From: Haloarcula salinisoli
GTDB taxonomy: Archaea > Halobacteriota > Halobacteria > Halobacteriales > Haloarculaceae
Length of the DNA stretch: 64,000 nucleotides
Assembly (NCBI RefSeq): GCF_019599405.1
Contig: NZ_RKLQ01000003.1
Location: forward strand, 1 to 64,000
Direction: 5' to 3'
Positions 9,357 through 18,239 of the stretch are shown here, in pieces. Positions within the stretch are counted from its first letter, which is position 1, and each line of letters opens with the position of its first letter. The position numbers and the translations under genes are program-made. The notes beneath the pieces are model-generated. The model was not told the origin of the DNA. It saw only the letters and a program-made list of their open reading frames with translations, and ran no database searches.

Positions 9357-9672
9357 TAGGTCAGGGCCACCACGTCGCTGTCGCGCTCGAACGAGCTCCC
9401 GCGGACTCGTTCGCTACTCGCCTCCCGGTCCTGATTTCGACGCGTCCTCGAAACGGTTTATCACTCTCAGACCGCTGTGTGATGGACCGACGCCATTCGT
9501 CGCGTCGACGTTGGCCGAGCTTCGGCATACTATAATTGCTACACCATATCACTTAAACTAAAACACGGTAGTACTGAACGATGTCGGGTCCGGTCGCACT
9601 CGCGCCCGTCAGACGGATACCATCGTGGGATTCGTCTGACCGGTGTGGGCGATACCACTCCACGAGTCCGTC
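9357..9672 (-). promoter_or_regulatory. Spacer with promoter and hairpin inside the pilin-like cluster
   Basis: This 316-bp gap holds an 8-bp inverted repeat GTCAGACG (9606-9613) / CGTCTGAC (9631-9638), which may end or stabilise the upstream pilin mRNA. It also holds an AT-rich box, ttagtttaagtga on the minus strand (about 9548-9561), that looks like the promoter of the 449-aa/giant-protein operon. Confidence 0.5.
9361..9528 (-). CDS. Possible small leaderless ORF ahead of the 449-aa gene
   Basis: MPKLGQRRRDEW... is 55 codons, very Arg-rich and unlike the acidic proteome. Support: a TATA-like tttaag at about 9552-9557 lies 27 nt before its ATG, and its stop lies 4 nt before the 449-aa gene. 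Against: codon use is not haloarchaeal, and other frames give equally plausible short peptides, such as one ending in FERDSDVVALT whose TAA overlaps the next ATG. This may instead be a 5' leader or the eroded remnant of a minor pilin gene. Confidence 0.25.
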   Translation of the reverse strand: MPKLGQRRRDEWRRSITQRSESDKPFRGRVEIRTGRRVANESAGARSSATATWWP

Positions 9673-10146
9673 TCACGCCACGCCGACGTGGAGTCGGGCC
9701 CCTTTCACCTCCTGTGGCCCGTACCGGACGCTGATGGGGCGACTGCTGGTGTTGGCGTGGTCCGGAATCGGCGTCTCGCTGTAGCTCGCTGCCGTTCCGT
9801 CGGATTCGAACTTGACGTGTTCTTCCAGCTGTTGTTCCCCGGTGTTGTTCGTGTACGTGATGGCCACGTACGTGGTCCGGCCCTGCGGGAGGGTCTCAGT
9901 CGAGATGGCGTTTTCGAGCCCGACGCTCCTGTCGTACGCACCGGCGTTGGCTATCTCGTCCCAGATGCGTTGCAGCGCTGGTTCGCTGACGTCCCGGTCG
10001 GCAGACATATCGCTGGTGATGGCGCTGGAGTACCCCATGTACAGCGCGAGCGCAAGCGAGAACATCGCCACCGAGATGAGGACCACGACCGGCGAGGAGG
10101 TCCCGCGCGTGTCAGATTCAGAAACCGACGATAATAGTCCGCTCAC
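9673..10146 (-). CDS. Pilin-like protein (157 aa)
   Basis: Short polar N-terminus, then RGTSSPVVVLISVAMFSLALALY (about residues 14-36), which closely fits the haloarchaeal prepilin pattern (RG-x-S-P followed by a hydrophobic helix). The C-terminal about 115 residues would be the exposed domain, rich in Thr/Ser and ending in beta-like strands (ISVRYGPQEV). Its start codon lies 29 nt inside the end of the preceding gene, so the pair is translationally coupled. It is a candidate minor or major pilin processed by PibD, an inference from N-terminal form and context. Confidence 0.8.
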   Translation of the reverse strand: MSGLLSSVSESDTRGTSSPVVVLISVAMFSLALALYMGYSSAITSDMSADRDVSEPALQRIWDEIANAGAYDRSVGLENAISTETLPQGRTTYVAITYTNNTGEQQLEEHVKFESDGTAASYSETPIPDHANTSSRPISVRYGPQEVKGARLHVGVA

Positions 10147-10606
10147 CGTCTATCACCACCGTTGTCACTCTGAGTGTCCCACTGGCCTCGCTCCACTGCT
10201 CGTTGCCTTCCGCATCCGCGGTCGCTGCATCCGTCCTGTCGAGAAACGCCTGCTTGTCGTCGAAGACGTCCTGCCACTGCTCGCCGGCCAGCACTTTCCC
10301 GAGTTTCTCGTAGTGGGTGTCCCCGACGGTGACGGGCACCATCGTCCCGAAGGCGATCGATTCGTGGTTCTCCCCGCCCTCGTTTCTGAGCCCGAACCGC
10401 TTGGCACCCGCCCGGACCTCCTTGGCGTTGTGTTCGTGCTCCAGATGGGTCCCCCCGCCGCGCCCGGCCGCGTCGTCTATCGTGTTCGCGGCCGCGTCCG
10501 CGTCCGGCGGTGGTATCGACTGCATCGAGAGCACTGCCCCCAGCAGCGTGAACGTAATCATCGCCAGGCCGGCGTACATCACCCATCGGTCGGCGAAGGC
10601 CTCCAT
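10118..10606 (-). CDS. Pilus-locus protein with N-terminal membrane anchor (162 aa)
   Basis: One hydrophobic segment at residues 10-27 (YAGLAMITFTLLGAVLSM), then a hydrophilic domain with a GRGGG linker and an acidic C-terminal half. A TATA-like gtatttaaac at 10627-10636 is centred about 27 nt before the ATG, so it probably has a leaderless mRNA of its own although a MinD-type gene lies 67 nt upstream. The function is unknown; membership of the pilus-like machine is inferred from conserved-looking organisation. Confidence 0.78.
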   Translation of the reverse strand: MEAFADRWVMYAGLAMITFTLLGAVLSMQSIPPPDADAAANTIDDAAGRGGGTHLEHEHNAKEVRAGAKRFGLRNEGGENHESIAFGTMVPVTVGDTHYEKLGKVLAGEQWQDVFDDKQAFLDRTDAATADAEGNEQWSEASGTLRVTTVVIDGERTIIVGF

Positions 10607-10673
10607 GCTTTGATTCGCGCCCGATAGTATTTAAACGAAAGAACTGGGGGGCCAGCCTGCTGGCGCCGCTCTC

Positions 10674-11363
10674 TCAGCTCGACGTCCACTCGCGGTTCCG
10701 CTGGAGAATCCACCCGAGTTCGGCGAACTGCTCGGTCGCCGGATTCTCCGGGGCGTACTCGGTTATCAGTCGGTCGCGTTCCTGTGACTCGGCGATGGCG
10801 GTCTGTTCCGGAATCGCGACGGCCGACGCGTTGAACCGGTCCTGAACCTCCTCGAGTGACGACTGTACGGCGTCTCCCTCTGAGTGGACCTTGTTGAGGG
10901 CCACGGCGGCGATGGGCGTGTCCAGGTCCAGCGCCAGCTCCTTGGTCTTGGCAGCGTCGGCCAGCGCGGTCGGCTCCGGCGTCGTGACGAGCACCGTGGC
11001 GTCGGCCAGCTCGAGTATCGTCCCGACGTCGCGGGCCAGCCCAGCGGGGCTATCGATGAGTACGTTTCCGTGTCGCCGTTCGAGCGTCTCGACGACCGAT
11101 TCGAGCTTCGAGAGGTCAGACGCGCGGGCCCCCTCTAGGGACCGGCCACACGGGAGGACTGTGAGCGAGTTGAACTCTACCAGCGCTTCGGACGGGTCGG
11201 CGCGACCGGCGAGCACGTCGTGGAGGTCCGGACCCGTCGTCTGGGGCAGGTCTGCGTTCGTCAGGTCGCCGTCTACGACCACCGCGTTCAATTCGACACC
11301 CAGATTCATCGACACTGTCGTCTTACCGACCCCGCCTTTGCCTCCCGACACTGCCAGTCTCAT
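10674..11363 (-). CDS. MinD/ParA-type ATPase of the pilus-like locus
   Basis: A 229-residue SIMIBI ATPase. Deviant Walker A GGKGGVGKTT is at residues 7-16 with the signature Lys; VVDGDLTNAD is at about 29-38; LIDSPAGL carries Walker B at about 92-99; and ALNKV supplies the base-specific Asn/Lys. Unlike the fusion at 2335-3615 it is a complete canonical MinD. Its start lies 1 nt after the stop of the upstream 119-aa gene. By analogy with TadZ/CpaE or FlhG it may place the secretion machine; this is inference from neighbours. Confidence 0.88.
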   Translation of the reverse strand: MRLAVSGGKGGVGKTTVSMNLGVELNAVVVDGDLTNADLPQTTGPDLHDVLAGRADPSEALVEFNSLTVLPCGRSLEGARASDLSKLESVVETLERRHGNVLIDSPAGLARDVGTILELADATVLVTTPEPTALADAAKTKELALDLDTPIAAVALNKVHSEGDAVQSSLEEVQDRFNASAVAIPEQTAIAESQERDRLITEYAPENPATEQFAELGWILQRNREWTSS

Positions 11364-11364
11364 C

Positions 11365-11724
11365 TTAGTTGTCCACCGAGCTGATTCCCCGTGGCGGCGC
11401 CCAGTCCGTGAGCGAGTCCACCGGGTTGTCCCCCGCCGCTTCGGAGTCGACCCGCTTCAGGTCGGTGACCGTCAGTGCGGGCGATTTCGGCGCCGCGGGG
11501 CTCGCAAAGCCCAGACCGAGCGTATCCCCGGGCCTGATAGTCGCTTCCCACACTCCATCGCGCCACTCGGGAACGACCGTCCCATCGCGCTTTGGCGGCC
11601 ACGTCGGCCCGTCCAGCGTGCTCTCCAGGCGAGCCCTGTGGATGGTCGTGCGGGTGTTCGTGACGGCTCCTCGCACGAACGTGACACCGTTTTCCCGACG
11701 ACAATCCGTTTCGACTTGCATCAT
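11365..11724 (-). CDS. Uncharacterised 119-aa haloarchaeal protein (pilus locus)
   Basis: No membrane segment, with a beta-rich character: VETDCRRENGVTFVRGAVTN, then ...GVWEATIRPGDTLGLGFASP. This pattern resembles a small immunoglobulin- or CARDB-like fold, which is a weak inference. Its ATG follows an AT-rich promoter box (ttaaaagc region at about 11740-11750 on the minus strand), and it heads an operon with the MinD-type gene (1-nt gap). Function unknown. A second ATG one codon later is equally possible. Confidence 0.7.
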   Translation of the reverse strand: MMQVETDCRRENGVTFVRGAVTNTRTTIHRARLESTLDGPTWPPKRDGTVVPEWRDGVWEATIRPGDTLGLGFASPAAPKSPALTVTDLKRVDSEAAGDNPVDSLTDWAPPRGISSVDN

Positions 11725-11836
11725 GCAGAAGAAAACGCTTTTAATTCAATAAAACTCTTCGGTGACGGAAGGCGTCTCCGTGCTGCTAGCGGTACCCGCG
11801 TTCAGGTTTAAACCATATCGCGGGACCACTGTGGTT
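11725..11836. promoter_or_regulatory. Divergent promoter region of the pilus-like locus
   Basis: Two promoters face outward. On the plus strand TTTAAA at about 11807-11813 is centred 27 nt before the ATG at 11837. On the minus strand an AT-rich block (11737-11753) precedes the ATG at 11724. This arrangement would let one regulator, possibly the nearby TFB, control both arms. Confidence 0.6.
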
Positions 11837-13765
11837 ATGCTGGACAGCAACTCGGAGTATTCGCTTGGCTCTCTGGCAGCCAGGGCTGGATTCGACGGGT
11901 ACTTTGATTCGGACAGTGCCGACTCGGCGGAGACCAGTCCCATCGAGACCAGATGGGACGAGCGGCAACTGACTATCGTCACCGACGGAACCAGCTGGGA
12001 CCTCGCAGACGACGCGGCCGACCGTCGAACCGTCGTCGAGGCACTTCAGGACAGGACTGCGACCCAGCTCACGGTCGAGTCGGACAGTCTCGAATACGTC
12101 TACGACGACCGCACGCTCGACCTGTTCGCCGCGGCCGCACAGTACCACGACCTGGCCAGCAACCGCGACGGCCAGCTGGCCGAGGAGGTCGTGACCGACC
12201 CGCTCACGGTCGGCACGAAGCTCAGAGAGCGGTCCGGCCCCATCGTCGAGGTCGGCCAGGAGTCCGGGCTGCTGGCGGCCACCGACGGTATCGACAGCTA
12301 CGAATCGCTCGTCGACCCGATGGTGGGACTGACAATCGCTGGCTATCACGTCAAAAATACGCTCCCGACGGGCGCACAGCTTCGGACCACCCGGACACTC
12401 GATACCCAGAGCAAGGTACGTATCTACGACCGCCCGGACAACATCCCGCTGTACTACATCGACCTGGTCGACCTGAATCTCTCCGGCGACAAGCGGCGGC
12501 TCCTCGTCGACGCGTACGAGGCCATCGCCCACGGAGAGGTGTCGGGCGACAAGGCCGCCTCGGAGGCCATCGAGTACGTCACCGAGGACACAGACGACCC
12601 GCTGCTTGCGTCAATACTGCGGAAGTACACCACCGGATACGGCATTCTCGAGGAGTTCTTCTCGGACCCGGAGATAACCGACGTGTTCGCGACCGCCCCC
12701 ATCGACATCAATCCGCTCCGGGTGACCGTCGACGGGGAGTCGATGGAGACGAACATCCACTACTCGCCGACCGGGGTTGGCTCTCTCGGGTCGCGGATTC
12801 GCCGGACGAGCGGCCGCGCCTTCTCGCGGGCCGCGCCGACCGTCGACGCGACGGCGGACCTGAACAACGGTGTCGGGCTCCGCGTGGCCGGCGTCACCGA
12901 CCCCGTCTCGGAGGGTGTCGCCTTTGCGTTCCGAGAGAAATCCGACGACAAGTTCACGCTGCCGGCGCTGATAAAGAACGGGACGATGTCCGCCCAGTCT
13001 GCCGCGTTCCTCTCGATCGCCATGGACCGCAACGCTGCGGCGCTCATCGCCGGGACCCGTGGCGCCGGGAAGACGACACTCCTGGGCACGCTGCTGTACG
13101 AACTTCGCCCCGAGACGCGCACCGTCATCATCGAGGACACGCCGGAACTCCCGGTCAGGCCCTTACAGGAGGTCGGTCGCGACATCCAGGCGCTCCGGAC
13201 CGGCGACGAGGGCGGGCTCGAACTGTCGCCTGCGGACGCACTCCATACGGCCCTGCGACTCGGTGACGGCGCGCTGGTCGTCGGCGAAATCCGCGGCGAG
13301 GAGGCCCAGGTCCTCTACGAGGCGATGCGTGTCGGTGCGAACGCCAACGCCGTGCTGGGGACCATCCACGGTAACGGCGCCGAGGACGTCTACGAGCGGG
13401 TCGTCTCCGACCTCGACGTCCCGCCCTCGTCGTTCGGCGCGACGGACCTCGTCGTGACGATGCAGTCCTACGAGACGCCCGACGGTCGCAAGCGGCGGCT
13501 CTCGGCCATCGAAGGCGTCATCTCCGACGGTGAGGGCAACATCTCTTTCGAGTCACTGTACACCTACGACGGGCAGCGAGCCTCCCCGACCGGGCGGGTC
13601 CAGCGCGGTGAGAGCCGCTTTCTCGACGCCATCACGGCGCCAACGGAGAGCTACGCCGACCTCCTGACGGCGGTCGACGAACGCAGCGACCACCTCAAGA
13701 CGCTCGCGATGGACGGCCGCACCAGTCCCGAGGAAGTCGCCAGAGCGTACGTCCAACATCGGTGA
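11837..13765 (+). CDS. Type II/IV secretion (VirB11/TadA-like) ATPase
   Basis: 642 residues. The N-terminal about 240 residues are a poorly conserved adaptor; the secretion ATPase core spans about 260-560. Walker A GTRGAGKTT is at about residues 403-411, the Asp box IIEDTPEL just after, Walker B as GALVVGEIRGEE at about 480-491, and the His box GTIHGN at about 508-513. It should power assembly of the pilin-like proteins encoded opposite. The ATG at 11837 is chosen over an upstream GTG (11762) because TTTAAA lies 27 nt before it. It overlaps the next gene by GTGA. Confidence 0.92.
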   Translation: MLDSNSEYSLGSLAARAGFDGYFDSDSADSAETSPIETRWDERQLTIVTDGTSWDLADDAADRRTVVEALQDRTATQLTVESDSLEYVYDDRTLDLFAAAAQYHDLASNRDGQLAEEVVTDPLTVGTKLRERSGPIVEVGQESGLLAATDGIDSYESLVDPMVGLTIAGYHVKNTLPTGAQLRTTRTLDTQSKVRIYDRPDNIPLYYIDLVDLNLSGDKRRLLVDAYEAIAHGEVSGDKAASEAIEYVTEDTDDPLLASILRKYTTGYGILEEFFSDPEITDVFATAPIDINPLRVTVDGESMETNIHYSPTGVGSLGSRIRRTSGRAFSRAAPTVDATADLNNGVGLRVAGVTDPVSEGVAFAFREKSDDKFTLPALIKNGTMSAQSAAFLSIAMDRNAAALIAGTRGAGKTTLLGTLLYELRPETRTVIIEDTPELPVRPLQEVGRDIQALRTGDEGGLELSPADALHTALRLGDGALVVGEIRGEEAQVLYEAMRVGANANAVLGTIHGNGAEDVYERVVSDLDVPPSSFGATDLVVTMQSYETPDGRKRRLSAIEGVISDGEGNISFESLYTYDGQRASPTGRVQRGESRFLDAITAPTESYADLLTAVDERSDHLKTLAMDGRTSPEEVARAYVQHR

Positions 13766-15492
13766 GTCAGATGGCAGGCACACTCAGAGACGCGCTCCCG
13801 ATATTCGCGAAGCTCTACCCATGGGAGGTCGATACCAGCGACGCGCTCGCCGACGCGCTCTCGTATCTCTACTGGGACGAGTCCCCGGAGACCATCGTCA
13901 AGGCGGGCTATGGCGCCGGATTCGTCGCGTTTCTCCTCACGACACCGCTGTTGCTGATATCGCTGCCGCTGCCGGCCATCTTCGCCGTCATGCTGGCCCT
14001 GACCGCGGCGACGATTCACGCCGTCCACTCGCTACCGTCGATACTGGCCGCCGTCCAGCGAACGGAGGACCTCGGGCAGGCGCCGAATCTCATCGGTCGA
14101 ATCGTCCTGCGGATGAAGATACAGCCGTCGATCGAGAGCGCGGTCCGGTTTGCGGCCGACACCGGCGAACAGCCGCTGTACGACCATCTGAACGAACACA
14201 TCGAGCGGTCGATTGGCTCGCCCCGGAGCGGACTGCTGACCTTCGCCGAGGAGTGGGGCGACGAGTTCCCGTCGCTGCAGCGCTCGGCCCACCTGCTCAA
14301 CACGGCACAGGACGCCAGTCCCGAGAAACGCGAAGAGACACTCGACAGGGCCCTCTCCGCGATGCTTAGGGGTACGCAAGACCAGATGGCCGAATTTATC
14401 GAGACGATTCGTCGCCCGACGACCGCCCTCTACGCGTTCGGTATCATGCTTCCCCTGGCCCTCGTCGCCCTGATGCCTGCGGTCTCCGTCGCCGGTATCT
14501 CTGTCGGAATCGAGGCGTTCGCCGTCGTCTATCTTATTTTGCTTCCAAGCCTCATCGTCGCCGCCAGCGTCTGGCTGCTCACCCGGCGACCGGTCGCGTT
14601 CCCGCCGCCGGACGTCTCGCGAGGCCATCCCGACGTCGAGCGCCCCTGGTACGTCGCCTTCGGTCTCGCGCTGCTGGTCGCCGGCCCTGCAGCCGCTGTC
14701 ACGGTCTTGCTTAACGTCTCGTACATCGGTCACATCGCCGCCGTCGGCATGGCTCTCGGGCTCGTCCTCTACCTGCACTACGAGCCGGTAGTCGAGGTCC
14801 AGGAGTGGATACACGACGTCGAGAACCACCTCGTGGACGCGCTCTATACGGTCGGCCGACAGGTCGACGACAGCGAGGCGGTCGAAGCCGCTATCGCCAC
14901 CGCCGGTGACCGACTGACCGGCCAGACCGGCGAGATGTTCGAGCGGGCCGCCGGCCGCCAGGAACGGCTCCACCTCACGGTCAAGCAGGCGTTCCTCGGA
15001 CGCTACGGTGTCCTCGATGAGATTCCGAGTCCGCGGGCGCGGGCGACCGCGGCGCTGCTCGCTATCGCGGCCGAAGAGGGACAGCCCGCGGGCGAGACCA
15101 TCGTCTCGATGTCGGACCACATCGAGGAACTCCAGACGGTCGAACAGAACGCAAAGCGGGAGCTGTCACAGGTAACCGCGACACTGCAGAACACGGCGAT
15201 GATATTCGGCCCCGTCGTCGCCGGCGCGACTGTCGCCCTCGCCGACGCGATGTCGAGCAAGGGCGTCACGTTCGGTAACCTCTCGACGCAGGCGACCTCG
15301 CTCTCTATCGGACCGCTCGCCGTCGTCGTCGGCATCTACGTGCTCCTGCTCAGTGTCCTGCTTCAGCCCCTCTCTATCGGGCTTCGGCACGGACTCGACG
15401 GCCCGCTAATCGGGTTCGAGACCGGCAAATCGATGCTCGTCGCCACCCCGCTGTACGTCATTACGGTGTTTTCCGTCGGCGTGCTCGTCTAG
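13762..15492 (+). CDS. Type II secretion F / TadC-ArlJ-like membrane platform protein
   Basis: A 576-residue integral membrane protein with about nine hydrophobic segments, arranged as two similar halves. Each half has a cytoplasmic helical T2SSF-like bundle (about 100-210 and 360-480) followed by membrane helices. It is the expected inner-membrane partner of the ATPase just upstream. The reading frame starts with GTG overlapping the ATPase stop (GTGA); an ATG three codons later (13771) is also possible. Length fits the double-T2SSF archaeal ArlJ/PilC type rather than single TadB or TadC. Confidence 0.88.
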   Translation: MSQMAGTLRDALPIFAKLYPWEVDTSDALADALSYLYWDESPETIVKAGYGAGFVAFLLTTPLLLISLPLPAIFAVMLALTAATIHAVHSLPSILAAVQRTEDLGQAPNLIGRIVLRMKIQPSIESAVRFAADTGEQPLYDHLNEHIERSIGSPRSGLLTFAEEWGDEFPSLQRSAHLLNTAQDASPEKREETLDRALSAMLRGTQDQMAEFIETIRRPTTALYAFGIMLPLALVALMPAVSVAGISVGIEAFAVVYLILLPSLIVAASVWLLTRRPVAFPPPDVSRGHPDVERPWYVAFGLALLVAGPAAAVTVLLNVSYIGHIAAVGMALGLVLYLHYEPVVEVQEWIHDVENHLVDALYTVGRQVDDSEAVEAAIATAGDRLTGQTGEMFERAAGRQERLHLTVKQAFLGRYGVLDEIPSPRARATAALLAIAAEEGQPAGETIVSMSDHIEELQTVEQNAKRELSQVTATLQNTAMIFGPVVAGATVALADAMSSKGVTFGNLSTQATSLSIGPLAVVVGIYVLLLSVLLQPLSIGLRHGLDGPLIGFETGKSMLVATPLYVITVFSVGVLV

Positions 15493-15564
15493 CGCTATCG
15501 GGCCCTGTCCTCGCGGTATCTCGATTCGGTGAGGCTCCCCGCTCCGCTCACGACGCGGCGGCTG

Positions 15565-16317
15565 TCATTTTTTCAGCCACTCGGGCATCTCGTTGTCGAA
15601 ACTGAGCAGGTTCCCGAACGTTCCGTCGTCGTCTGCCTCGTCCTCGTCGCTCTGAGCGTCGCTCTGAGCGTTGCCCTGGGCGTCGCTCTGAGCGTTGCTC
15701 GCGGGCGAGCCCGAGCCATAGGTTTCGTTCATCCGCTGTTGCTGGGGCGGGAGCCGTTCGGCCGACTGACTGTTCTCGTGGCGGTCGTGGTCGTTGGCTG
15801 CCGGGTCGATCGGCTCCGCACCGTTCGAGGGCTCCGTGGTCGTCGGCCTCCCGGCGGCCGGCTGGTCACTGTCGCCATCGCCGTTCTCTGTGGGCGTCCC
15901 GAAGACGAACTCACTGGGCGTCTCCGACTCCTGTGTCCGCTTTTGGGCCAGCTGTTGCTGGTCTTGCTCCAGGCGCTCGACCCGCTCTGTGAGCGCTTCG
16001 AACGCCTCGACGCTCACCTGTCGTTCGAACGTCTCTATCTTCTTTTCCAGTCTGTCGACGGCCGCAATCGCGGCGTCGGCCCGGTCCTCGGTCTCCTGGT
16101 TGACCGACCTGACGTTTCCGACGTACCCCTCCAGTGACTCCGTCGCCCCCTCGACCGCTACCAGCCGACTTTCGAGCGCTTCTAGCTGCTCGCTCATCTC
16201 GGCAACATCCTCGATAAGCTGTGTAATCTCGCTGATCTCTTCGAACTCCACGTCTCCGTTGGTGACGGTGTTCTCGACTGCGGCCACGCGTTGTTCGAGC
16301 TGCTCGATGGTAGTCAT
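15565..16317 (-). CDS. Coiled-coil protein, probable DUF7310 type
   Basis: 250 residues. The first about 135 are heptad-like (TIEQLEQRVAAVENTVTNGD...LEALESRLVAVEG), a long coiled coil. The rest is a low-complexity linker and a short conserved-looking end, FDNEMPEWLKK. A stretch of QSDAQGNAQSDAQSDE comes from a short DNA repeat (gcgttgccctgagcgtc type, 15647-15705). The ATG at 16317 is preferred because tttatgtttaaa at 16343-16354 lies about 30 nt upstream. It is convergent with the TadC-like gene. I recall it as DUF7310, found beside these pilus clusters; function unknown. Confidence 0.72.
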   Translation of the reverse strand: MTTIEQLEQRVAAVENTVTNGDVEFEEISEITQLIEDVAEMSEQLEALESRLVAVEGATESLEGYVGNVRSVNQETEDRADAAIAAVDRLEKKIETFERQVSVEAFEALTERVERLEQDQQQLAQKRTQESETPSEFVFGTPTENGDGDSDQPAAGRPTTTEPSNGAEPIDPAANDHDRHENSQSAERLPPQQQRMNETYGSGSPASNAQSDAQGNAQSDAQSDEDEADDDGTFGNLLSFDNEMPEWLKK

Positions 16318-16466
16318 GTTAACATTGGTCCGCCGTTCACATTTAAACATAAACCAGCGAACCGCGCTTCACTGCCCACTCATCAATACGGATTTATATC
16401 TGGGAAATAAATGGCCAGTTCGAACGTGACTCGGTCACAGCACCCATCTTGTCTGCGGGCAGTCCT

Positions 16467-16925
16467 ATGATGCGCCACGTCGTGGCGGTGTTGATGACCA
16501 TCGCCCTGGTCTCGGTGTCGCTGCCGGTAATAGACGACGTCGCCGCCGACCGGAGCCAGCAGACCCTCGAAACGGAACTCTCGCAGATTCGGAACTCGGC
16601 AGAGTCACTCAGCCACGAAGAGGAGAACGCGAGAGCCAACACGAGTAATCCGCGACGAATCGTGGAACTGGACTTTCCCGATGCGTCTTTCACAACGAAG
16701 CCGGTAGAGACTGCCCGGATAACCCCGAACCACGACGCCGGTACAACCAGGATAACGTACGCGGTGGTCGGCCGCACCACCAGTCAGATGACTGTCGACG
16801 CCGTCGTCGCCGGTCCAGACAACGGGACCGTCGAACTCGGTGGCGACGAGAAACGGCGGTTCGTCCTCGAGCTCACGCACGATTCGGCAAACAACCGTGT
16901 CGTCGAGCTCCGTCGATACAACTGA
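16467..16925 (+). CDS. Secreted/anchored protein of the pilus locus, probable DUF7311 type
   Basis: 152 residues. An N-terminal hydrophobic stretch (VVAVLMTIALVSVSLPVI) followed by a short helical section (QQTLETELSQIRNSAESL) resembles a minor pilin or an anchored secreted protein. The C-terminal domain is beta-rich. A promoter box tttatat at 16393-16399 gives a leader of about 45 nt. ATGATG offers two starts (16467, 16470); a TTG at 16449 seems unlikely. A 19-codon frame in the leader (16411-16470) ends in a TGA overlapping this ATG. Confidence 0.72.
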   Translation: MMRHVVAVLMTIALVSVSLPVIDDVAADRSQQTLETELSQIRNSAESLSHEEENARANTSNPRRIVELDFPDASFTTKPVETARITPNHDAGTTRITYAVVGRTTSQMTVDAVVAGPDNGTVELGGDEKRRFVLELTHDSANNRVVELRRYN

Positions 16926-17027
16926 GCGGTCGAGCCGGCCCGTGGTCGGTACAGCGTCGCTCCGGGCCACGCGGGTCGTACGGTCGAAAAGTAATCATTA
17001 AACCGCGCCGCGACTGACCGTCTGGAT

Positions 17028-17885
17028 ATGCAACGACGAGCCGCGGCGGCGTACTTCCTGTTCTTCCTCGCCGTCAGTGTCGCAGCCTACGCGTACATTG
17101 GCGTCGCGGAGAGTCAGCGGCCGGCGGTGGAGCTGGAGGGGCCGGAGCTGACGAACGACAGCACCTTCACCAGTGGAGGCCAGACCTACACCGTCTCGAA
17201 CGTCCAGATGTCAGGGGGCGGCGGTGGCCACGGTGGCGGCGGGTCGATGGCCGCAGAGCTCTCGTGGACGAACAACTCCTCGCAGTACACTGGGACGATA
17301 GAGGCCGGGTCGACGGTCACGCAGGACAACACGACCTACGACGTCAGTATCGACAACGCCACGGGCGCGCTGACACTCACCGCCCAGCAGAACGTGACCC
17401 AGCTGCTCCAGGACGACAGCGCGGTGTACGATTCGCTGGCGACCCGTGACGGTACCGACTACGTCGTCTATCGGGCGAACAACTCCACGCAGCCGGTCGC
17501 GGAGTGGCTGCCGGACCCGGAGACCGTGACGTACACGACCGGTGACCAGTACCCCTACCAGGCCGAGGGCGGCACCCAGACGACCACCATCACCAACGTG
17601 ACCAACAGCAGCGCGACGGTCGAGTGGATCGCGCCGCGACAGAACACCGTCGAACTCAGCGAGGGCGGCAACGTCACGCTCGCCGACGGCCAGTACTTCG
17701 CGCACTTCCCCGACCACAGCACTGTCCAGGTCGTCAGTACGGACCAGTACTCACAGTACCAGGAGACCCTGGCCGCACAGAGCTACTTCCACGAGCGCAA
17801 GAACGGCCTCTGGGGTATCTCGATACTCAGCGGCATCGCGTCGGTACTGATGCTCGGGATGGCGTACCTCCCGAACCGCGGCTGA
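17028..17885 (+). CDS. Two-anchor envelope protein with Gly/His-rich insert
   Basis: 285 residues. A signal or anchor helix at about 5-23 (AAYFLFFLAVSVAAYAYIG) and a C-terminal helix at about 262-280 (GISILSGIASVLMLGMAYL) flank an extracellular domain with about ten N-x-S/T sequons and a Gly-rich patch SGGGGGHGGGGS near residue 62. It has a TATA-like region about 30-40 nt upstream and is separate from its neighbours. Function unknown; it may belong to the same cell-surface programme as the pilus genes, but nothing proves it. Confidence 0.75.
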   Translation: MQRRAAAAYFLFFLAVSVAAYAYIGVAESQRPAVELEGPELTNDSTFTSGGQTYTVSNVQMSGGGGGHGGGGSMAAELSWTNNSSQYTGTIEAGSTVTQDNTTYDVSIDNATGALTLTAQQNVTQLLQDDSAVYDSLATRDGTDYVVYRANNSTQPVAEWLPDPETVTYTTGDQYPYQAEGGTQTTTITNVTNSSATVEWIAPRQNTVELSEGGNVTLADGQYFAHFPDHSTVQVVSTDQYSQYQETLAAQSYFHERKNGLWGISILSGIASVLMLGMAYLPNRG

Positions 17886-17987
17886 TACGGGCTGGTGCGG
17901 TCGGCGCCGACCCGCGGTCGGTGCTATCCGTAACTCCACCGAGAAACTCCGCTTTCTACTCGTCGTTCTACGACGGACCCCCGCTCT

Positions 17988-18200
17988 CTACTCGTCGGTC
18001 CAGCTGATATAGGCGAGCACGGCCCCGAGGACGGCCATCAGCAGCGAGCCGAAAATCTGCACGGCTGCGCCGCCCATGGTCGCCTGTGTCGTCCACGGCG
18101 CGCCGATGATGGTCCCCGCCGCAGCGAGCACGAGGAAGACGCCAGCGGCGACACCCAGCGGTTTCAGCGGGTCGTCGAGTCCGTCCGTGAGTACGTTCAT
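17988..18200 (-). CDS. Small two-helix membrane protein
   Basis: 70 residues with two or three predicted membrane helices (VAAGVFLVLAAAGTIIG and IFGSLLMAVLGAVLAYISW). The N-terminus MNVLTDGLDDPLKP is acidic and cytoplasmic in character. Such small haloarchaeal membrane proteins are common and uncharacterised. It is a single gene between the envelope protein and the tRNA-Lys repeats. Confidence 0.7.
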   Translation of the reverse strand: MNVLTDGLDDPLKPLGVAAGVFLVLAAAGTIIGAPWTTQATMGGAAVQIFGSLLMAVLGAVLAYISWTDE

Positions 18201-18239
18201 GTTCCACCGCTGGTCGGTGAGGATGGTAAATCATCCGGT

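Noticed and set aside
16411-16470. 19-codon leader peptide before the DUF7311-like gene
   Set aside because: Its ATG lies too close to the TATA box (expected transcription start near 16420) to be transcribed reliably.
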